A DNA stretch of 64,000 nt from Pseudomonas sp. ATCC 13867 (GTDB lineage Bacteria > Pseudomonadota > Gammaproteobacteria > Pseudomonadales > Pseudomonadaceae): positions 4,595,001 to 4,659,000 of the forward strand of contig NC_020829.1 of the NCBI RefSeq assembly GCF_000349845.1, written 5' to 3'. Under the pieces are notes generated by a model. It was not told the origin of the DNA. It made no database searches and saw nothing but the letters and a program-made list of their open reading frames with translations. This document shows positions 38,372-45,667 of the stretch, piece after piece (the first letter of the stretch is position 1; each line of letters opens with the position of its first letter). The translations under genes and the position numbers were made by a program.

Positions 38372-38614
38372 TTACAGGGCGCGGCGCATGTACTTGAACG
38401 CCGCAGCGGCGACCAGCACGGCGAACACGGCCCAGCCGATGGTGTTGGTGTCTTCACCGGCGGTGGTCAGCGCGGCGGTCGCTTCGGTCGGGACAGCGCC
38501 GTAGGCGGTGGCGGCCAGGGTGGAGCCGACAGCGGCGATACCCACCACCGTTTGGCGAGCGCGACGGCCGTAGCCTGCGGCGCGGTTTTGCAGCTGGGTT
38601 TTGAGTTGCTTCAT
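38372..38614 (-). CDS. coaB: Major coat protein CoaB (gpVIII-like)
   Basis: 80-aa precursor. A long basic signal sequence (RRARQTVVGIAAVG...) is probably cleaved near residue 39-40, leaving a helix of about 41 residues: an acidic N-terminal part (VPTEA...GEDTNT), a hydrophobic core (IGWAVFAVLVAAAAF) and a basic C-terminus (KYMRRAL) that contacts DNA. This is the coat protein pattern of filamentous phages. GAGGT precedes the ATG at 38614; the longer frame upstream is a shadow. Confidence 0.92.
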   Translation of the reverse strand: MKQLKTQLQNRAAGYGRRARQTVVGIAAVGSTLAATAYGAVPTEATAALTTAGEDTNTIGWAVFAVLVAAAAFKYMRRAL

Positions 38615-38628
38615 GGGTGTTACCTCGC

Positions 38629-38841
38629 TTACTTGAGCAGTCGTTTCAGGACCAGGAAGCCGAAGGCGATGCAGAACAGCGCGAGTACATCGCCGCGCAG
38701 TTCCGCCACCTGATCCCAGGTGAGTGCAGAGCCGAACTCGCTCTGCATTTCCTCGCGGGTGAAGACCGTCAGGGTGCCGGTGCAAATGGCGGAACCATCG
38801 GCACCGAGCGCCCAGTTGCCGTCGCAGGCGAGAAAATTCAT
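38629..38841 (-). CDS. 70-aa phage membrane protein
   Basis: Starts [13 protein letters not shown] and ends with a hydrophobic segment ([20 protein letters not shown]), so a single C-terminal membrane anchor. Its start overlaps the 28-aa gene stop (ATGA) and it precedes coaB by 14 nt. A similar small gene occurs at this position in Pf phages; its function is unknown, perhaps a minor coat component. Confidence 0.75.
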   Translation of the reverse strand: MNFLACDGNWALGADGSAICTGTLTVFTREEMQSEFGSALTWDQVAELRGDVLALFCIAFGFLVLKRLLK

Positions 38842-38924
38842 AGGAAGCGCGCCACGCCATCGACCCAGCCCCACAGGTAGCCGGTGGCGAGGCCCACGAC
38901 GAAGAGGGAGAGGTACTTAGTCAT
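38838..38924 (-). CDS. 28-aa phage membrane peptide
   Basis: Reads [20 protein letters not shown] followed by VDGVARFL; one membrane segment. It lies 15 nt after the ssDNA-binding gene and overlaps the next gene by 4 nt, so it is clearly part of the phage operon. Comparable in size to Pf minor coat proteins. Confidence 0.7.
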   Translation of the reverse strand: MTKYLSLFVVGLATGYLWGWVDGVARFL

Positions 38925-38939
38925 GGCTGTGCTCCCGGA

Positions 38940-39377
38940 TTAGCTCTTGGCCGAGTCGCCGGGTTTGTCGGCGGCGGTGGGTTTATCGGTGGTCGGCTGT
39001 TGAGTCGGGCGCTGGGCCTGCGGCTGAGCGGCGGGACGAGCGGTCGGAGTCGGTGCGCTAGCTTCTTTGCCCACGGCCAGTAGTTCGGTCAGCACTTGGG
39101 TATTGGTGGTGCGACCAAAGCGATCCTGGGTGGGGCGAACAACGCTGGCGAACTTGCAGAGCACCGGAGCGCCTTCGAAGACGATGGAATCCAACAGGGT
39201 CGGTTCGACGTTGTATTCGCTGATCTCGAAGCCCTTGGCGTTGCCGCGAGCGGTTTCCGGGATCGGGGAGATGGCCTGGACGCTGGCGAAGATCTCGCCG
39301 GACTTCGTGGAGGTGTAGGTATCGGTCTTGGTGACCCAGAGTTCGACTACGCCGCCAGTGGTTGCAAACATGTTCAT
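38940..39377 (-). CDS. Phage single-stranded DNA-binding protein (gpV-like)
   Basis: 145-aa protein that coats the viral single strand before assembly. An N-terminal OB-type beta domain (about residues 1-105) is followed by a Pro/Gln/Thr-rich tail (PTARPAAQPQAQRPTQQP) and an acidic-basic end. AAGGAG precedes the ATG. It is the first gene of the structural operon, in the Pf gene order. Confidence 0.85.
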   Translation of the reverse strand: MNMFATTGGVVELWVTKTDTYTSTKSGEIFASVQAISPIPETARGNAKGFEISEYNVEPTLLDSIVFEGAPVLCKFASVVRPTQDRFGRTTNTQVLTELLAVGKEASAPTPTARPAAQPQAQRPTQQPTTDKPTAADKPGDSAKS

Positions 39378-39746
39378 CTGAAGCTCCTTTTGCCTTTTTC
39401 GGGCATGAGTTGGCCCGCTGCTGCAATTCGGCTTGTTTGCCGTTAATTCAGCGGGGATGGATAAGTGGTCATTTGCTGCCAGTCAGAACCGCTCTAAATA
39501 GAGGGTTTCAAGTAACTGACGGGATCTACTTCAACACAAAAACAAGCACAAAAACCGTCGATAGATATTTATCAAAATGGAACCTATCGCTCTGAAACAG
39601 CAAGGTTTTTCAAGGTTTAAGTGCCCCCTGACTGATAGGAGTTGTTAATCACACCAAGGGCTCTGCCCTTGTCATCCCGCTCTCGCCGCCGAGGGCTCAG
39701 GAGCGCGGGGCGGTGGAGCTGCCCCTCACTCCCGAGCGGAGGCTAT
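39378..39746. other. Non-coding gap with hairpins, candidate phage replication origin
   Basis: 369 bp without a convincing gene. It holds a perfect hairpin CAAGGGC-TCT-GCCCTTG (39655-39671), further GC-rich inverted repeats around 39685-39725 (GGGGC...GCCCC) and an AT-rich stretch near 39530-39590 that could contain the promoter for the ssDNA-binding operon. Filamentous phages keep their origin and packaging signal in such a gap. Confidence 0.5.
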
Positions 39747-39953
39747 TCAGGGCGGGGGACGGTCAAGGGTGCGCTTCGCCCGGCGCTCCGTTTGTCCGAA
39801 CGATAGAGCGTGTTCGGACAAGCCGGTGCGGCGGCCCTGGACCTGATTGGCCCAGGTGGGGATGGTGTGGCGAGCGTGATAGCGGCCCACCAGCAGGGCG
39901 AAGACGATGAGAACGGACCAGAAGATCAGGTGCGGGATCGGGTTAGTGATCAT
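39747..39953 (-). CDS. 68-aa phage protein with one membrane segment
   Basis: Starts MITNPIPHLIFWSVLIVFAL, a single hydrophobic helix, followed by a basic tail (residues 25-68). It follows the Cys-rich 110-aa gene after 3 nt and is the last gene before the origin-like gap. Function unknown. Confidence 0.6.
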   Translation of the reverse strand: MITNPIPHLIFWSVLIVFALLVGRYHARHTIPTWANQVQGRRTGLSEHALSFGQTERRAKRTLDRPPP

Positions 39954-40443
39954 GGCTCAGCCCTCCCACTCGAACGATTCGTGGATAGGTACGAAGGGCG
40001 TGGGTCTGCCGCTGTCGTAGACAACGTGCCAGTACTTCGGCGGACGGCGCGCGGGCATGTGTTTGTCGCAGGTAAAACCCCGTTCCACCCGGTAGGTCGA
40101 GTGGATCGAGCGCCACACTCCAGCGACCTTCGCCATCACGATAACTACGGTGAAGACGCGCGTAGGGCGGCATTCGGTGCATCGTGTGGATCGGCAGGGA
40201 CTGGATTTCGCCAGTTCGCGACGGGACCAGCAGACAGAGCAGTCGCAGTCCAACGGATGCGGTCGGTGCAGGTACTTGCTCGGCAGCATCGGCGGGCACC
40301 TCCCCTTCGAAGCTCTGTTGAAGGCGGAAGACCAGTTCGGCGTTCAGGGAGCGAAGAGAAGCTTCGGCAGCTTGCTCAACCTGAGAGCGCAGAGCCGGAG
40401 GCATGCGCAGCTTGAACTGAGAGAAGGACCGGGCGTCATTCAT
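39943..40443 (-). CDS. Arc-family DNA-binding protein (3' end uncertain)
   Basis: The first 55 or so residues (MNDARSFSQFKLRMPPALRS...SLRSLNAELVFRLQQSFE) are a clear Arc/Mnt ribbon-helix-helix domain. Beyond about residue 70 the frame stays open to 39943 but its composition becomes Arg/Pro/Leu-rich and it runs across the 110-aa gene, as a shadow frame would. Either the real stop was lost by frameshift or the genes overlap. The start overlaps the excisionase gene by 8 nt. A transcriptional regulator of the phage is likely. Confidence 0.55.
   Translation of the reverse strand: MNDARSFSQFKLRMPPALRSQVEQAAEASLRSLNAELVFRLQQSFEGEVPADAAEQVPAPTASVGLRLLCLLVPSRTGEIQSLPIHTMHRMPPYARLHRSYRDGEGRWSVALDPLDLPGGTGFYLRQTHARAPSAEVLARCLRQRQTHALRTYPRIVRVGGLSHDH
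39957..40289 (-). CDS. 110-aa Cys-rich Pf-type hypothetical protein
   Basis: The N-terminus has a CDCSVC cluster (Cys15, 17, 20) and a further CRSTRCTEC, suggesting a small metal site; the C-terminus reads KYWHVVYDSG. Its composition looks genuine rather than random. It overlaps completely the distal part of the Arc-like frame, so at most one of the two frames is used in this stretch, or they are truly overlapping genes. Role unknown. Confidence 0.6.
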   Translation of the reverse strand: MLPSKYLHRPHPLDCDCSVCWSRRELAKSSPCRSTRCTECRPTRVFTVVIVMAKVAGVWRSIHSTYRVERGFTCDKHMPARRPPKYWHVVYDSGRPTPFVPIHESFEWEG

Positions 40444-40708
40444 CGTCGTAATCCCCCTGGCAGAAGATCGACTTCCCCCGGTCGAGGTCGCGGCGGATTT
40501 TGTGAAGGTTGATGACGCGGCGGCGGCCGATCTTGGCGGTCGGCACGGTCTTGGTTTCGACCCAACCGCGCACCACGTCTTCGGTGATCTCTTCCAGGCC
40601 CAGCATCTGAGCGAATACCGCCTGTGAGCAAAACGGCGCGGAGCGGAAATCCGTAACCTTTTCGACAGCTCCCGTGACCGTGAACCCCACAATTCCAGAC
40701 TCTTCCAT
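40436..40708 (-). CDS. Pf-type excisionase/HTH regulator (XisF-like)
   Basis: 90-aa protein with a winged HTH near residues 38-75 (EITEDVVRGWVETKTVPTAKI, then GRRRVINLHKIRRDLDRG) ending GDYDDE, which resembles the Pf4 excisionase XisF4 as I remember it. Such proteins promote excision and early phage transcription. It is the first minus-strand gene, divergent from the repressor genes, with operator-like palindromes between them. Confidence 0.78.
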   Translation of the reverse strand: MEESGIVGFTVTGAVEKVTDFRSAPFCSQAVFAQMLGLEEITEDVVRGWVETKTVPTAKIGRRRVINLHKIRRDLDRGKSIFCQGDYDDE

Positions 40709-40750
40709 GAAATGCTCCTATAATCGCGCTTGAGTAAACGACGATTTAAA

Positions 40751-40778
40751 TGTACCGGTTACATGTGCAATGGGTACA
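40751..40778. promoter_or_regulatory. Palindromic operators between excisionase and repressor
   Basis: TGTACCGGTTACA (40751-40763) and TGTGCAATGGGTACA (40764-40778) are adjacent imperfect palindromes with TGT...ACA ends, in the 115-bp divergent region. They are likely binding sites for the repressor(s) and form the lysogeny switch. Confidence 0.55.
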
Positions 40779-40823
40779 TCTGAAAACCAATCAGTGCACT
40801 AGGGAAATTTCCGGTAGATCTGT

Positions 40824-41096
40824 ATGAGTGAGGGAATTACAGAGAGGGGCCTTCAGTTACTGGAAATGGCCAGTATTAAGGCATTAGCTGACGCCGGAGA
40901 GACGGACTATGTTCGTTGGCAGAATATAAAGCGCGGAAGGTCCAGGTTAGGTGCCGACGAAATTGAGATATTGGGCAGGGTCTATCCACATTATCGTTGG
41001 TGGTTGATGACCGGCGAGGTACGCCTGGATATGCACCAAACCAGCCCAGCCTACGATTTAGCCAATGCAAGCTTGCACGAACCCAGCGCGGGATAG
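40824..41096 (+). CDS. Pf-type phage repressor, copy 1
   Basis: 90-aa protein of the small Pf repressor type: a compact HTH region (ALADAGETDYVRWQNIKRGR), then EIEILGRVYPHYRWWLMTGE and a QTSPAYD tail. It is divergent from the excisionase gene, the position of the Pf4 immunity repressor. It is paralogous to the next gene: HYRWWLMTGE matches HYALWLISGR, and SPAYDLA matches SPEYDEA. Confidence 0.78.
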   Translation: MSEGITERGLQLLEMASIKALADAGETDYVRWQNIKRGRSRLGADEIEILGRVYPHYRWWLMTGEVRLDMHQTSPAYDLANASLHEPSAG

Positions 41097-41150
41097 AGCT
41101 GACAAGGAAGGCAGCACTGCGCTGGTTTAGCCGATAGGACATACCATGAG

Positions 41151-41420
41151 ATGGACTCGGTACGAAATAGAGCGCTCCAACTGATCCGAACGCTTGGTCC
41201 TAAGCATCTCAGTGAGCTCGGCGGAAAGAACTACGACCGCTGGAGAAATATCAGCAGTGGGAAGATCCGGATTAGTACTGAGGAGGTCGGCATCTTGGCC
41301 GACGCATATCCTCATTACGCGCTTTGGCTAATCTCGGGACGGACTGAGCCAGAGCATGGCCATCGCAGCCCTGAATATGACGAAGCTGATCGAAACTTGG
41401 CCGGACACGACGCGGGATAG
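41151..41420 (+). CDS. Pf-type phage repressor, copy 2
   Basis: 89-aa paralogue of the preceding gene (SELGGKNYDRWRNISSGKIR, EEVGILADAYPHYALWLISG, HRSPEYDEADRNLAGHDAG), 54 nt downstream and in the same orientation. The two differ at most positions of the HTH region, so they probably read different operators. One could be the immunity repressor and the other an acquired or diverged copy. Confidence 0.72.
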   Translation: MDSVRNRALQLIRTLGPKHLSELGGKNYDRWRNISSGKIRISTEEVGILADAYPHYALWLISGRTEPEHGHRSPEYDEADRNLAGHDAG

Positions 41421-41654
41421 AGATTACTCAGACGGTAGCTAGGCGCTGGTTCGCCCGAGAGAAATCCGCCAGGAAGGAATGAAGCAAAAGCACAGGCAAG
41501 CCTGCTACAGCTAGTAAGTCGGTGAAGCGCATGACCAGGGAATAGGTACCGCTCTCCGCATTTCAGTTTTTTCCGATTGACGCTGGATGCCGCGAGCATA
41601 TGGTCTGGCTAAGCCCCTATTTGCCGGACTCAATCAACTCTCCGCTACAAGGAC

Positions 41655-42076
41655 ATGAATCAGATGAAAACCATACTGACCAGCCTGCCATCCTGAGCTG
41701 TGCCACCCTCGCATCCGCCGAAGAGAAAACCGCCCTCACCGAAGCCGCCGAGGCGATGAAACCCATTATCGAAGTCCCCGCGAACTACGTTCAGAAAAGC
41801 ATCATGCAAAGCCTTGCCAACGGGAAAGGCCCGATGGCAGAAGGCTCCAGGAAAAACCTAGAAATGCAGGCTCAACGGAAGAAGGAAGCTAACCGAGGTG
41901 TGCGCAGGTCTATGAAGGAATGTATCAAACCAGGGAATGTCATCGATGATGATGTTAAAGAATGCACTGAAGGTTTACGCGAGAAAACATGGCAGCGCAG
42001 GCTTATTCATCTTCGGAAGACTGGACAAATGCCTCATACCACCTACTTGCACGAAATATCGCGAACGTTGCGCTAA
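41655..42076 (+). pseudogene. Secreted protein gene with an early frameshift
   Basis: AAGGA precedes the ATG at 41655. Its frame starts MNQMKTILTSLP and then stops; one frame over, from about 41680, the sequence continues PAILSCATLASAEEKTALTEA and stays open to 42076. Joined, they give a typical signal peptide plus a small periplasmic protein with two Cys (KECIKPGNVIDDDVKECTEGL). A single-base indel near 41680 is the simplest reading, either a real mutation or a sequencing error. The 3' end overlaps the convergent membrane-protein gene by 74 nt. Confidence 0.5.
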
Positions 42077-42566
42077 ACACAAGAACAATAGAGTACATAA
42101 AAATCAGGTACCCAAAAAACCAAAAAACCCTGTTCCCGCAATGCACTATCTGATAGTACAAACTTGGAAGACCTGGAATAGTAAATTGCAATGACTTGAA
42201 GGTCAGAGCCACAAGCAAGGCAAGTGCTTGCATAACTATAAAATGCACGAAGGCCGAAACCAGCGACATAAATGGAGAAACTTTTGCCGAGCTTTTCTTA
42301 GCTATAAATCGACTAAACCCAGAGTCCATCCCTAGAAACACTGCAAACCCGGCCAAAGTAAATCCCAAGATGGTAGGAATTGAAGATATAACAGTATCCC
42401 ACCACCCCAAGCCGGACCAAGCCCCGTAGTTCAATACCGTCAAGGCAAAAGCTAGCCAAAAGTAGAAGGAAGAAAATAGCGCGCGGAATCCGCCATATCC
42501 TTCCCAGTACTTACCCCAGACCTTTCTAACGCCTTCGTAGTCTTTTCTTACCGAAAAGAAAATCAT
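42003..42566 (-). CDS. 187-aa four-TM membrane protein of the prophage cargo operon
   Basis: I do not recognise the family. The protein has about four hydrophobic segments: around residues 29-50, 58-80, 100-125 and 148-172; the N-terminus is basic (VRKDYEGVRKVWGKYW) and the C-terminus acidic (QSSEDE). It starts 2 nt after the DUF4747 stop, with its TGAGGT ribosome site inside that gene's end, so the two are translationally coupled. The DNA is far lower in GC than the chromosome. A membrane effector role is a guess from context. Confidence 0.75.
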   Translation of the reverse strand: MIFFSVRKDYEGVRKVWGKYWEGYGGFRALFSSFYFWLAFALTVLNYGAWSGLGWWDTVISSIPTILGFTLAGFAVFLGMDSGFSRFIAKKSSAKVSPFMSLVSAFVHFIVMQALALLVALTFKSLQFTIPGLPSLYYQIVHCGNRVFWFFGYLIFMYSIVLVFSATFAIFRASRWYEAFVQSSEDE

Positions 42567-42568
42567 AT

Positions 42569-43450
42569 TTACCTCAATATCTCTCTATTCACCTCATCAA
42601 CCTTCTCATAAAACGCATCAAACTCAGACATTAAGTTTGGGTTGTATTTCGCAGTCACATGCAACGGAGTGTCCTTGGTTGAAAGAAACTGTTTAACATT
42701 ATCCTCATCCTTGCCCTCAACCATAACATACCCATTCTCTTCTGCCACCCCCGCCAGGGCCCTAACATCTTCATCGATTATCAAACCAACGTTGTTTGCC
42801 TCCAAAAACTCCATTCGTTGAGTTTTCGCATTCATCTTATTTAGCCGCTCCAGGATATCTTCCTCGAGGTCCTCATGATCATCTGGATTTGGCCGATCAA
42901 TCTCAAGCTTAAGCTTTGAAATTCTTTTCAAAGAAAGCATTACTTCAAGGCTATTGGGGTCAGGCTGTACAGTTATGCTCAGCTGACCAAACTCAGCAAA
43001 CTCAGGCCGTGAAAAGATCTTCAAGAAGAAGTTCTTTACCAGATTGGGCGAAAGACTGTGCTTCGGCTTTCCACTAATGAAATAGAAACGATGCCCTTTC
43101 GGATAAAAAATATACTGAAATCGTTTGAAGTGCGGCTTCAAGTGCTCGGGTATCACTAACTCAGCCACATCTTCATTAGTAGCCTCATCCATATCCCTAA
43201 GATTAAACCAAGCCTCTGCCGCATCTAATTTCAAAAATTTATACAACTCCCCTCGAACACCATCCATCGGGTTATCTTTATTGAGATATCGACAAGAACC
43301 CAAAAGCAGAGCCTCATCTCCTCGAATCTTTGCATCAAATTTCCCATTAGCCATAAGTCGCAGCATCTCAACATACTTCAACGGAGTATGTGGCTGGAGA
43401 ACAACATTTAATGCACTGATATGAATAGCGGAGGTGCGAACTCTAGGCAT
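42569..43450 (-). CDS. DUF4747 family protein
   Basis: 293 aa, within the usual length of DUF4747 proteins. The N-terminus (VRTSAIHISALNVVLQPHTPLKYVEML), the KRFQYIFYPKGHRFYF strand and the IDRPNPDDHEDLEE motif agree with family members as I remember them. No enzymatic motif is known. It lies between the 194-aa gene (39 nt upstream) and the membrane protein gene (2 nt downstream) in low-GC DNA, inside prophage cargo. A part in phage defence is inference from location and partners. Confidence 0.75.
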   Translation of the reverse strand: MPRVRTSAIHISALNVVLQPHTPLKYVEMLRLMANGKFDAKIRGDEALLLGSCRYLNKDNPMDGVRGELYKFLKLDAAEAWFNLRDMDEATNEDVAELVIPEHLKPHFKRFQYIFYPKGHRFYFISGKPKHSLSPNLVKNFFLKIFSRPEFAEFGQLSITVQPDPNSLEVMLSLKRISKLKLEIDRPNPDDHEDLEEDILERLNKMNAKTQRMEFLEANNVGLIIDEDVRALAGVAEENGYVMVEGKDEDNVKQFLSTKDTPLHVTAKYNPNLMSEFDAFYEKVDEVNREILR

Positions 43451-43489
43451 AGAACATCCCCATAAAAAAAGTTAAAGAAACCAATATCT

Positions 43490-44074
43490 TCAAACGTGAG
43501 GCCAAAGCGACTCAACATACGCCAACTCCGCATCGATCAAAGGCGCACCAATTGATGCCGCTGACACAAAAAGCTTAGAGTTCCTGACATCCAAGACCCC
43601 AAATTTTATATCAGGATATTCGGCCAGCGTAATCCCCATCAAGGATCCAACAATATCAACCCTCAACTTACTTAGCGGATCCGCCTTAAGATATAGTTTT
43701 ATCACATGAGGTTCACCGTTAATAAGAAGCCCCAGCTCAGGGTTAACAGAGACAGAAAAATCGTTATAATTATAAAAATTGCGCGGCGGATCAAACCACT
43801 CTAACTCTTTTCTTCCCCACCATTTCCTATAGCCCTCGACCACCTCGGAATAGTTTTCAACTTTATGAGGAGGCAATGCAGCCAATATATCCTGAAGTGA
43901 ATCCTTACCTTCCCCCTCCGAATGAATCTCGACGATCCCATCCCTAAATCTTTTATAATAGTCTGTAGCCGGCTGATAGGCGTCTCTATTTTTAATCTCC
44001 CGCACCTTAGTCGCTTTGGGTGTTCCCGCCTTAGAAACCAAATCAACCAAATCTGTCAAGGATAGAACAGGCAT
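43490..44074 (-). CDS. 194-aa unknown protein of the prophage cargo operon
   Basis: Not recognised. Soluble, no signal or membrane segment; rich in aromatic residues in the middle (YRKWWGRKELEWFDPPRNFYNYNDF), followed by an alternating strand pattern (FSVSVNPELGLLINGEPHVIKLYLK) of beta type, ending in AYVESLWPHV. The ATG at 44074 follows AGGAGA; an upstream in-frame TTG is less likely. It lies between the Mrr-like gene (49 nt upstream) and DUF4747, all on the minus strand and low in GC. Confidence 0.72.
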   Translation of the reverse strand: MPVLSLTDLVDLVSKAGTPKATKVREIKNRDAYQPATDYYKRFRDGIVEIHSEGEGKDSLQDILAALPPHKVENYSEVVEGYRKWWGRKELEWFDPPRNFYNYNDFSVSVNPELGLLINGEPHVIKLYLKADPLSKLRVDIVGSLMGITLAEYPDIKFGVLDVRNSKLFVSAASIGAPLIDAELAYVESLWPHV

Positions 44075-44123
44075 ATTAAATATTCTCCTATCGTGCGCTG
44101 ACAAAAAACGACACCATCCCCAA

Positions 44124-44981
44124 TCACGCTATATTTCTAACACCCCGACAAACAGGAAAATTAGTACACCCCCAAAACTCAGAACCTATATTTGAGCCGC
44201 GTTTAGCTTTCCTAATAACCATGTGCTCATTACACACAGGGCAACGGGGTGCTGAGGACAGATCAGTTGCTTTGTCGGTATTCCTGCTCTCTGGAGCAGC
44301 AGGTGTGGCTGTCGATCGGTTAGAAATCCAACGTTTAAGCAGCGCCCCATCAACCAACTGGATATTGCGCCCTTCCGCAAACGCCTTAGCTTCTGCGGTG
44401 TATCTGCCCGAACTGACAACAAAACCTCCCGCAGCCCCTTCCGCAGCCATAACACCAAAAAACTCGCGGATCACCGTGACGCCAACATTAATGGCTTTCC
44501 ACTGTTTGCACTGAACCAGATACTTGTCTGTTCCCAGGTGCAATACGAGGTCAACGCCGCCATCCGGCCCGTTGCCGCCCTTTTCGATAACGGTGAAGCC
44601 CTTGCGGCGGAAGGTCTCGCCCACCAGCTGCTCAAACTCGCGCCAGCTGATGCCATCAATGGTTTGCCCAGACTCTCTCGCATTCGCCACGTTTGCGCGC
44701 AACCGCTTACGTTCAGCCCTGGCAAGCACAGCGCCGATGGCGCCGATTACGAATACCGCAGGCAGCACAAACTGGCCGAAAAAGGCAAAGGTGCGGATAA
44801 GCTGACCAACAACAGACTGCCCCATCTGATGCAGATCCTTGGGAACTTCGGGTTGGCTGTTGGCGATAGGGTGAAGAACGAGCCAACTGCCCAGGGCAAT
44901 GAGCAGGCTTACCCACCAGGGCAAGCGGCTGGCAATCTCTATGAGGTCCTCGATGAGCGAGGTTCTGCGGCGACGAGCCAT
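44124..44981 (-). CDS. Membrane-anchored Mrr-type nuclease with C-terminal zinc finger
   Basis: 285 aa. Two membrane segments lie near the N-terminus (about residues 22-40 and 66-88). A restriction-endonuclease-like Mrr_cat domain follows (about 110-215): GGVDLVLHLG with the catalytic Asp and YLVQCKQWK giving the Q-x-K motif. The C-terminus carries a topoisomerase-type four-Cys finger (CPVC...CTNFPVC). Mrr-like enzymes cut modified or foreign DNA. The ATG at 44981 follows GGGAG. GC is near chromosomal, unlike the three genes after it, so it may have been added separately. Confidence 0.85.
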   Translation of the reverse strand: MARRRRTSLIEDLIEIASRLPWWVSLLIALGSWLVLHPIANSQPEVPKDLHQMGQSVVGQLIRTFAFFGQFVLPAVFVIGAIGAVLARAERKRLRANVANARESGQTIDGISWREFEQLVGETFRRKGFTVIEKGGNGPDGGVDLVLHLGTDKYLVQCKQWKAINVGVTVIREFFGVMAAEGAAGGFVVSSGRYTAEAKAFAEGRNIQLVDGALLKRWISNRSTATPAAPESRNTDKATDLSSAPRCPVCNEHMVIRKAKRGSNIGSEFWGCTNFPVCRGVRNIA

Positions 44982-45178
44982 CCCTGTCTCCCAAATACGC
45001 ATCCATTCATGGCCAGAGGCCATACAGGGAAGCTAGCGCGAGACGCTAGTACCAGTAAAGACTCTAGGGTGACTACATAAGGCCAATTGTCAGAAACAGC
45101 CTGTTGAAGTGAGGTTTTGTCGCCTTTGAAAGGCCCGGTTTACAAGGCTTCGGGGTAGCGCGGGGTAGCTCTCATGCG

Positions 45179-45251
45179 ATTCATAATGCTGATGTCCCAG
45201 GTTCAAGTCCCGGTGTAGCCACCATACAAAACAAAGGGTTAGCGAAAGCTA
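45179..45251 (+). repeat. attR: attR: 73-bp direct repeat
   Basis: Identical to 31828-31900 over 73 bp, containing the tRNA-Met 3' half without its 5' half. It marks the right boundary of the prophage. Confidence 0.93.
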
Positions 45252-45274
45252 ACCCTTTGTGCTTTCTGGGTAGT

Positions 45275-45302
45275 GACTACGAAGTGACTACGGCTTGCCT
45301 AC
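45275..45302. repeat. Arm-type direct repeats outside attR
   Basis: GACTAC (45275), GACTAC (45286) and GCCTAC (45297) recur every 11 nt, starting 24 nt after the att core: the same motif, period and distance as at 31924-31951, but on the host side of attR. This suggests the end of another element. Confidence 0.6.
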
Positions 45303-45335
45303 CAAGCCAAAACCTTCAAGCAATGGCAGGAAGCC

Positions 45336-45605
45336 ATGCGAAAACTAGCCAAATTTCTCTTCTGGCCAAGCCTCCTGATTGCGGGCATAGCATGGCTGTT
45401 CATGCTTGCTGGCGGGTTGGAATGCTATTTCTCTCCGCCCTCGCCTCCAGCCGCTTACAGTGGTTCTGCCCCCGCTTTTCTTCTCTGCATGGTGCCGATT
45501 GCATTTGTGACGTCTTGGGTATTGGTCCCAGCGATCGTCCTGGGCGGCTCGCCTTCTTCTGGCTGGATAAACCATCCCGAATGCATCTCATTTCCCTTGT
45601 CGTAA
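45336..45605 (+). CDS. 89-aa hypothetical membrane protein
   Basis: Starts MRKLAKFLFWPSLLIAGIAW after a good CAGGAAG ribosome site, with two hydrophobic segments (about residues 8-28 and 45-70). No family recognised. It lies between the repeated arm sites and the PIN-toxin gene, in DNA that is probably a remnant of an integrated element. Confidence 0.5.
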   Translation: MRKLAKFLFWPSLLIAGIAWLFMLAGGLECYFSPPSPPAAYSGSAPAFLLCMVPIAFVTSWVLVPAIVLGGSPSSGWINHPECISFPLS

Positions 45606-45667
45606 TAGCTCCAGGGCTATTACTTCTTCGCCAAGTTCTCTGGTAGCCGCCCTTCGTTCAAAGACGC

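Larger units (their letters stand above)
31828..45251. mobile_element. Pf-type filamentous prophage (Inoviridae), about 13.4 kb
   Basis: Bounded by 73-bp att repeats at tRNA-Met. On the minus strand, in the order usual for Pf phages: excisionase, Arc-like protein, two small unknown proteins, origin-like gap, ssDNA-binding protein, small proteins, major coat CoaB, adsorption protein CoaA, gpVI-like, Zot/gpI, replication protein, integrase. Two repressor-type genes read the other way. Every core gene looks intact, so it may still form virions. Accessory cargo is higBA next to attL, and the Mrr/194-aa/DUF4747/4-TM operon next to attR. Confidence 0.93.

Noticed and set aside
45179..45251. A second tRNA-Met gene
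   Set aside because: Only the 3' half of the tRNA is present; it is the attR repeat and cannot fold into a cloverleaf.
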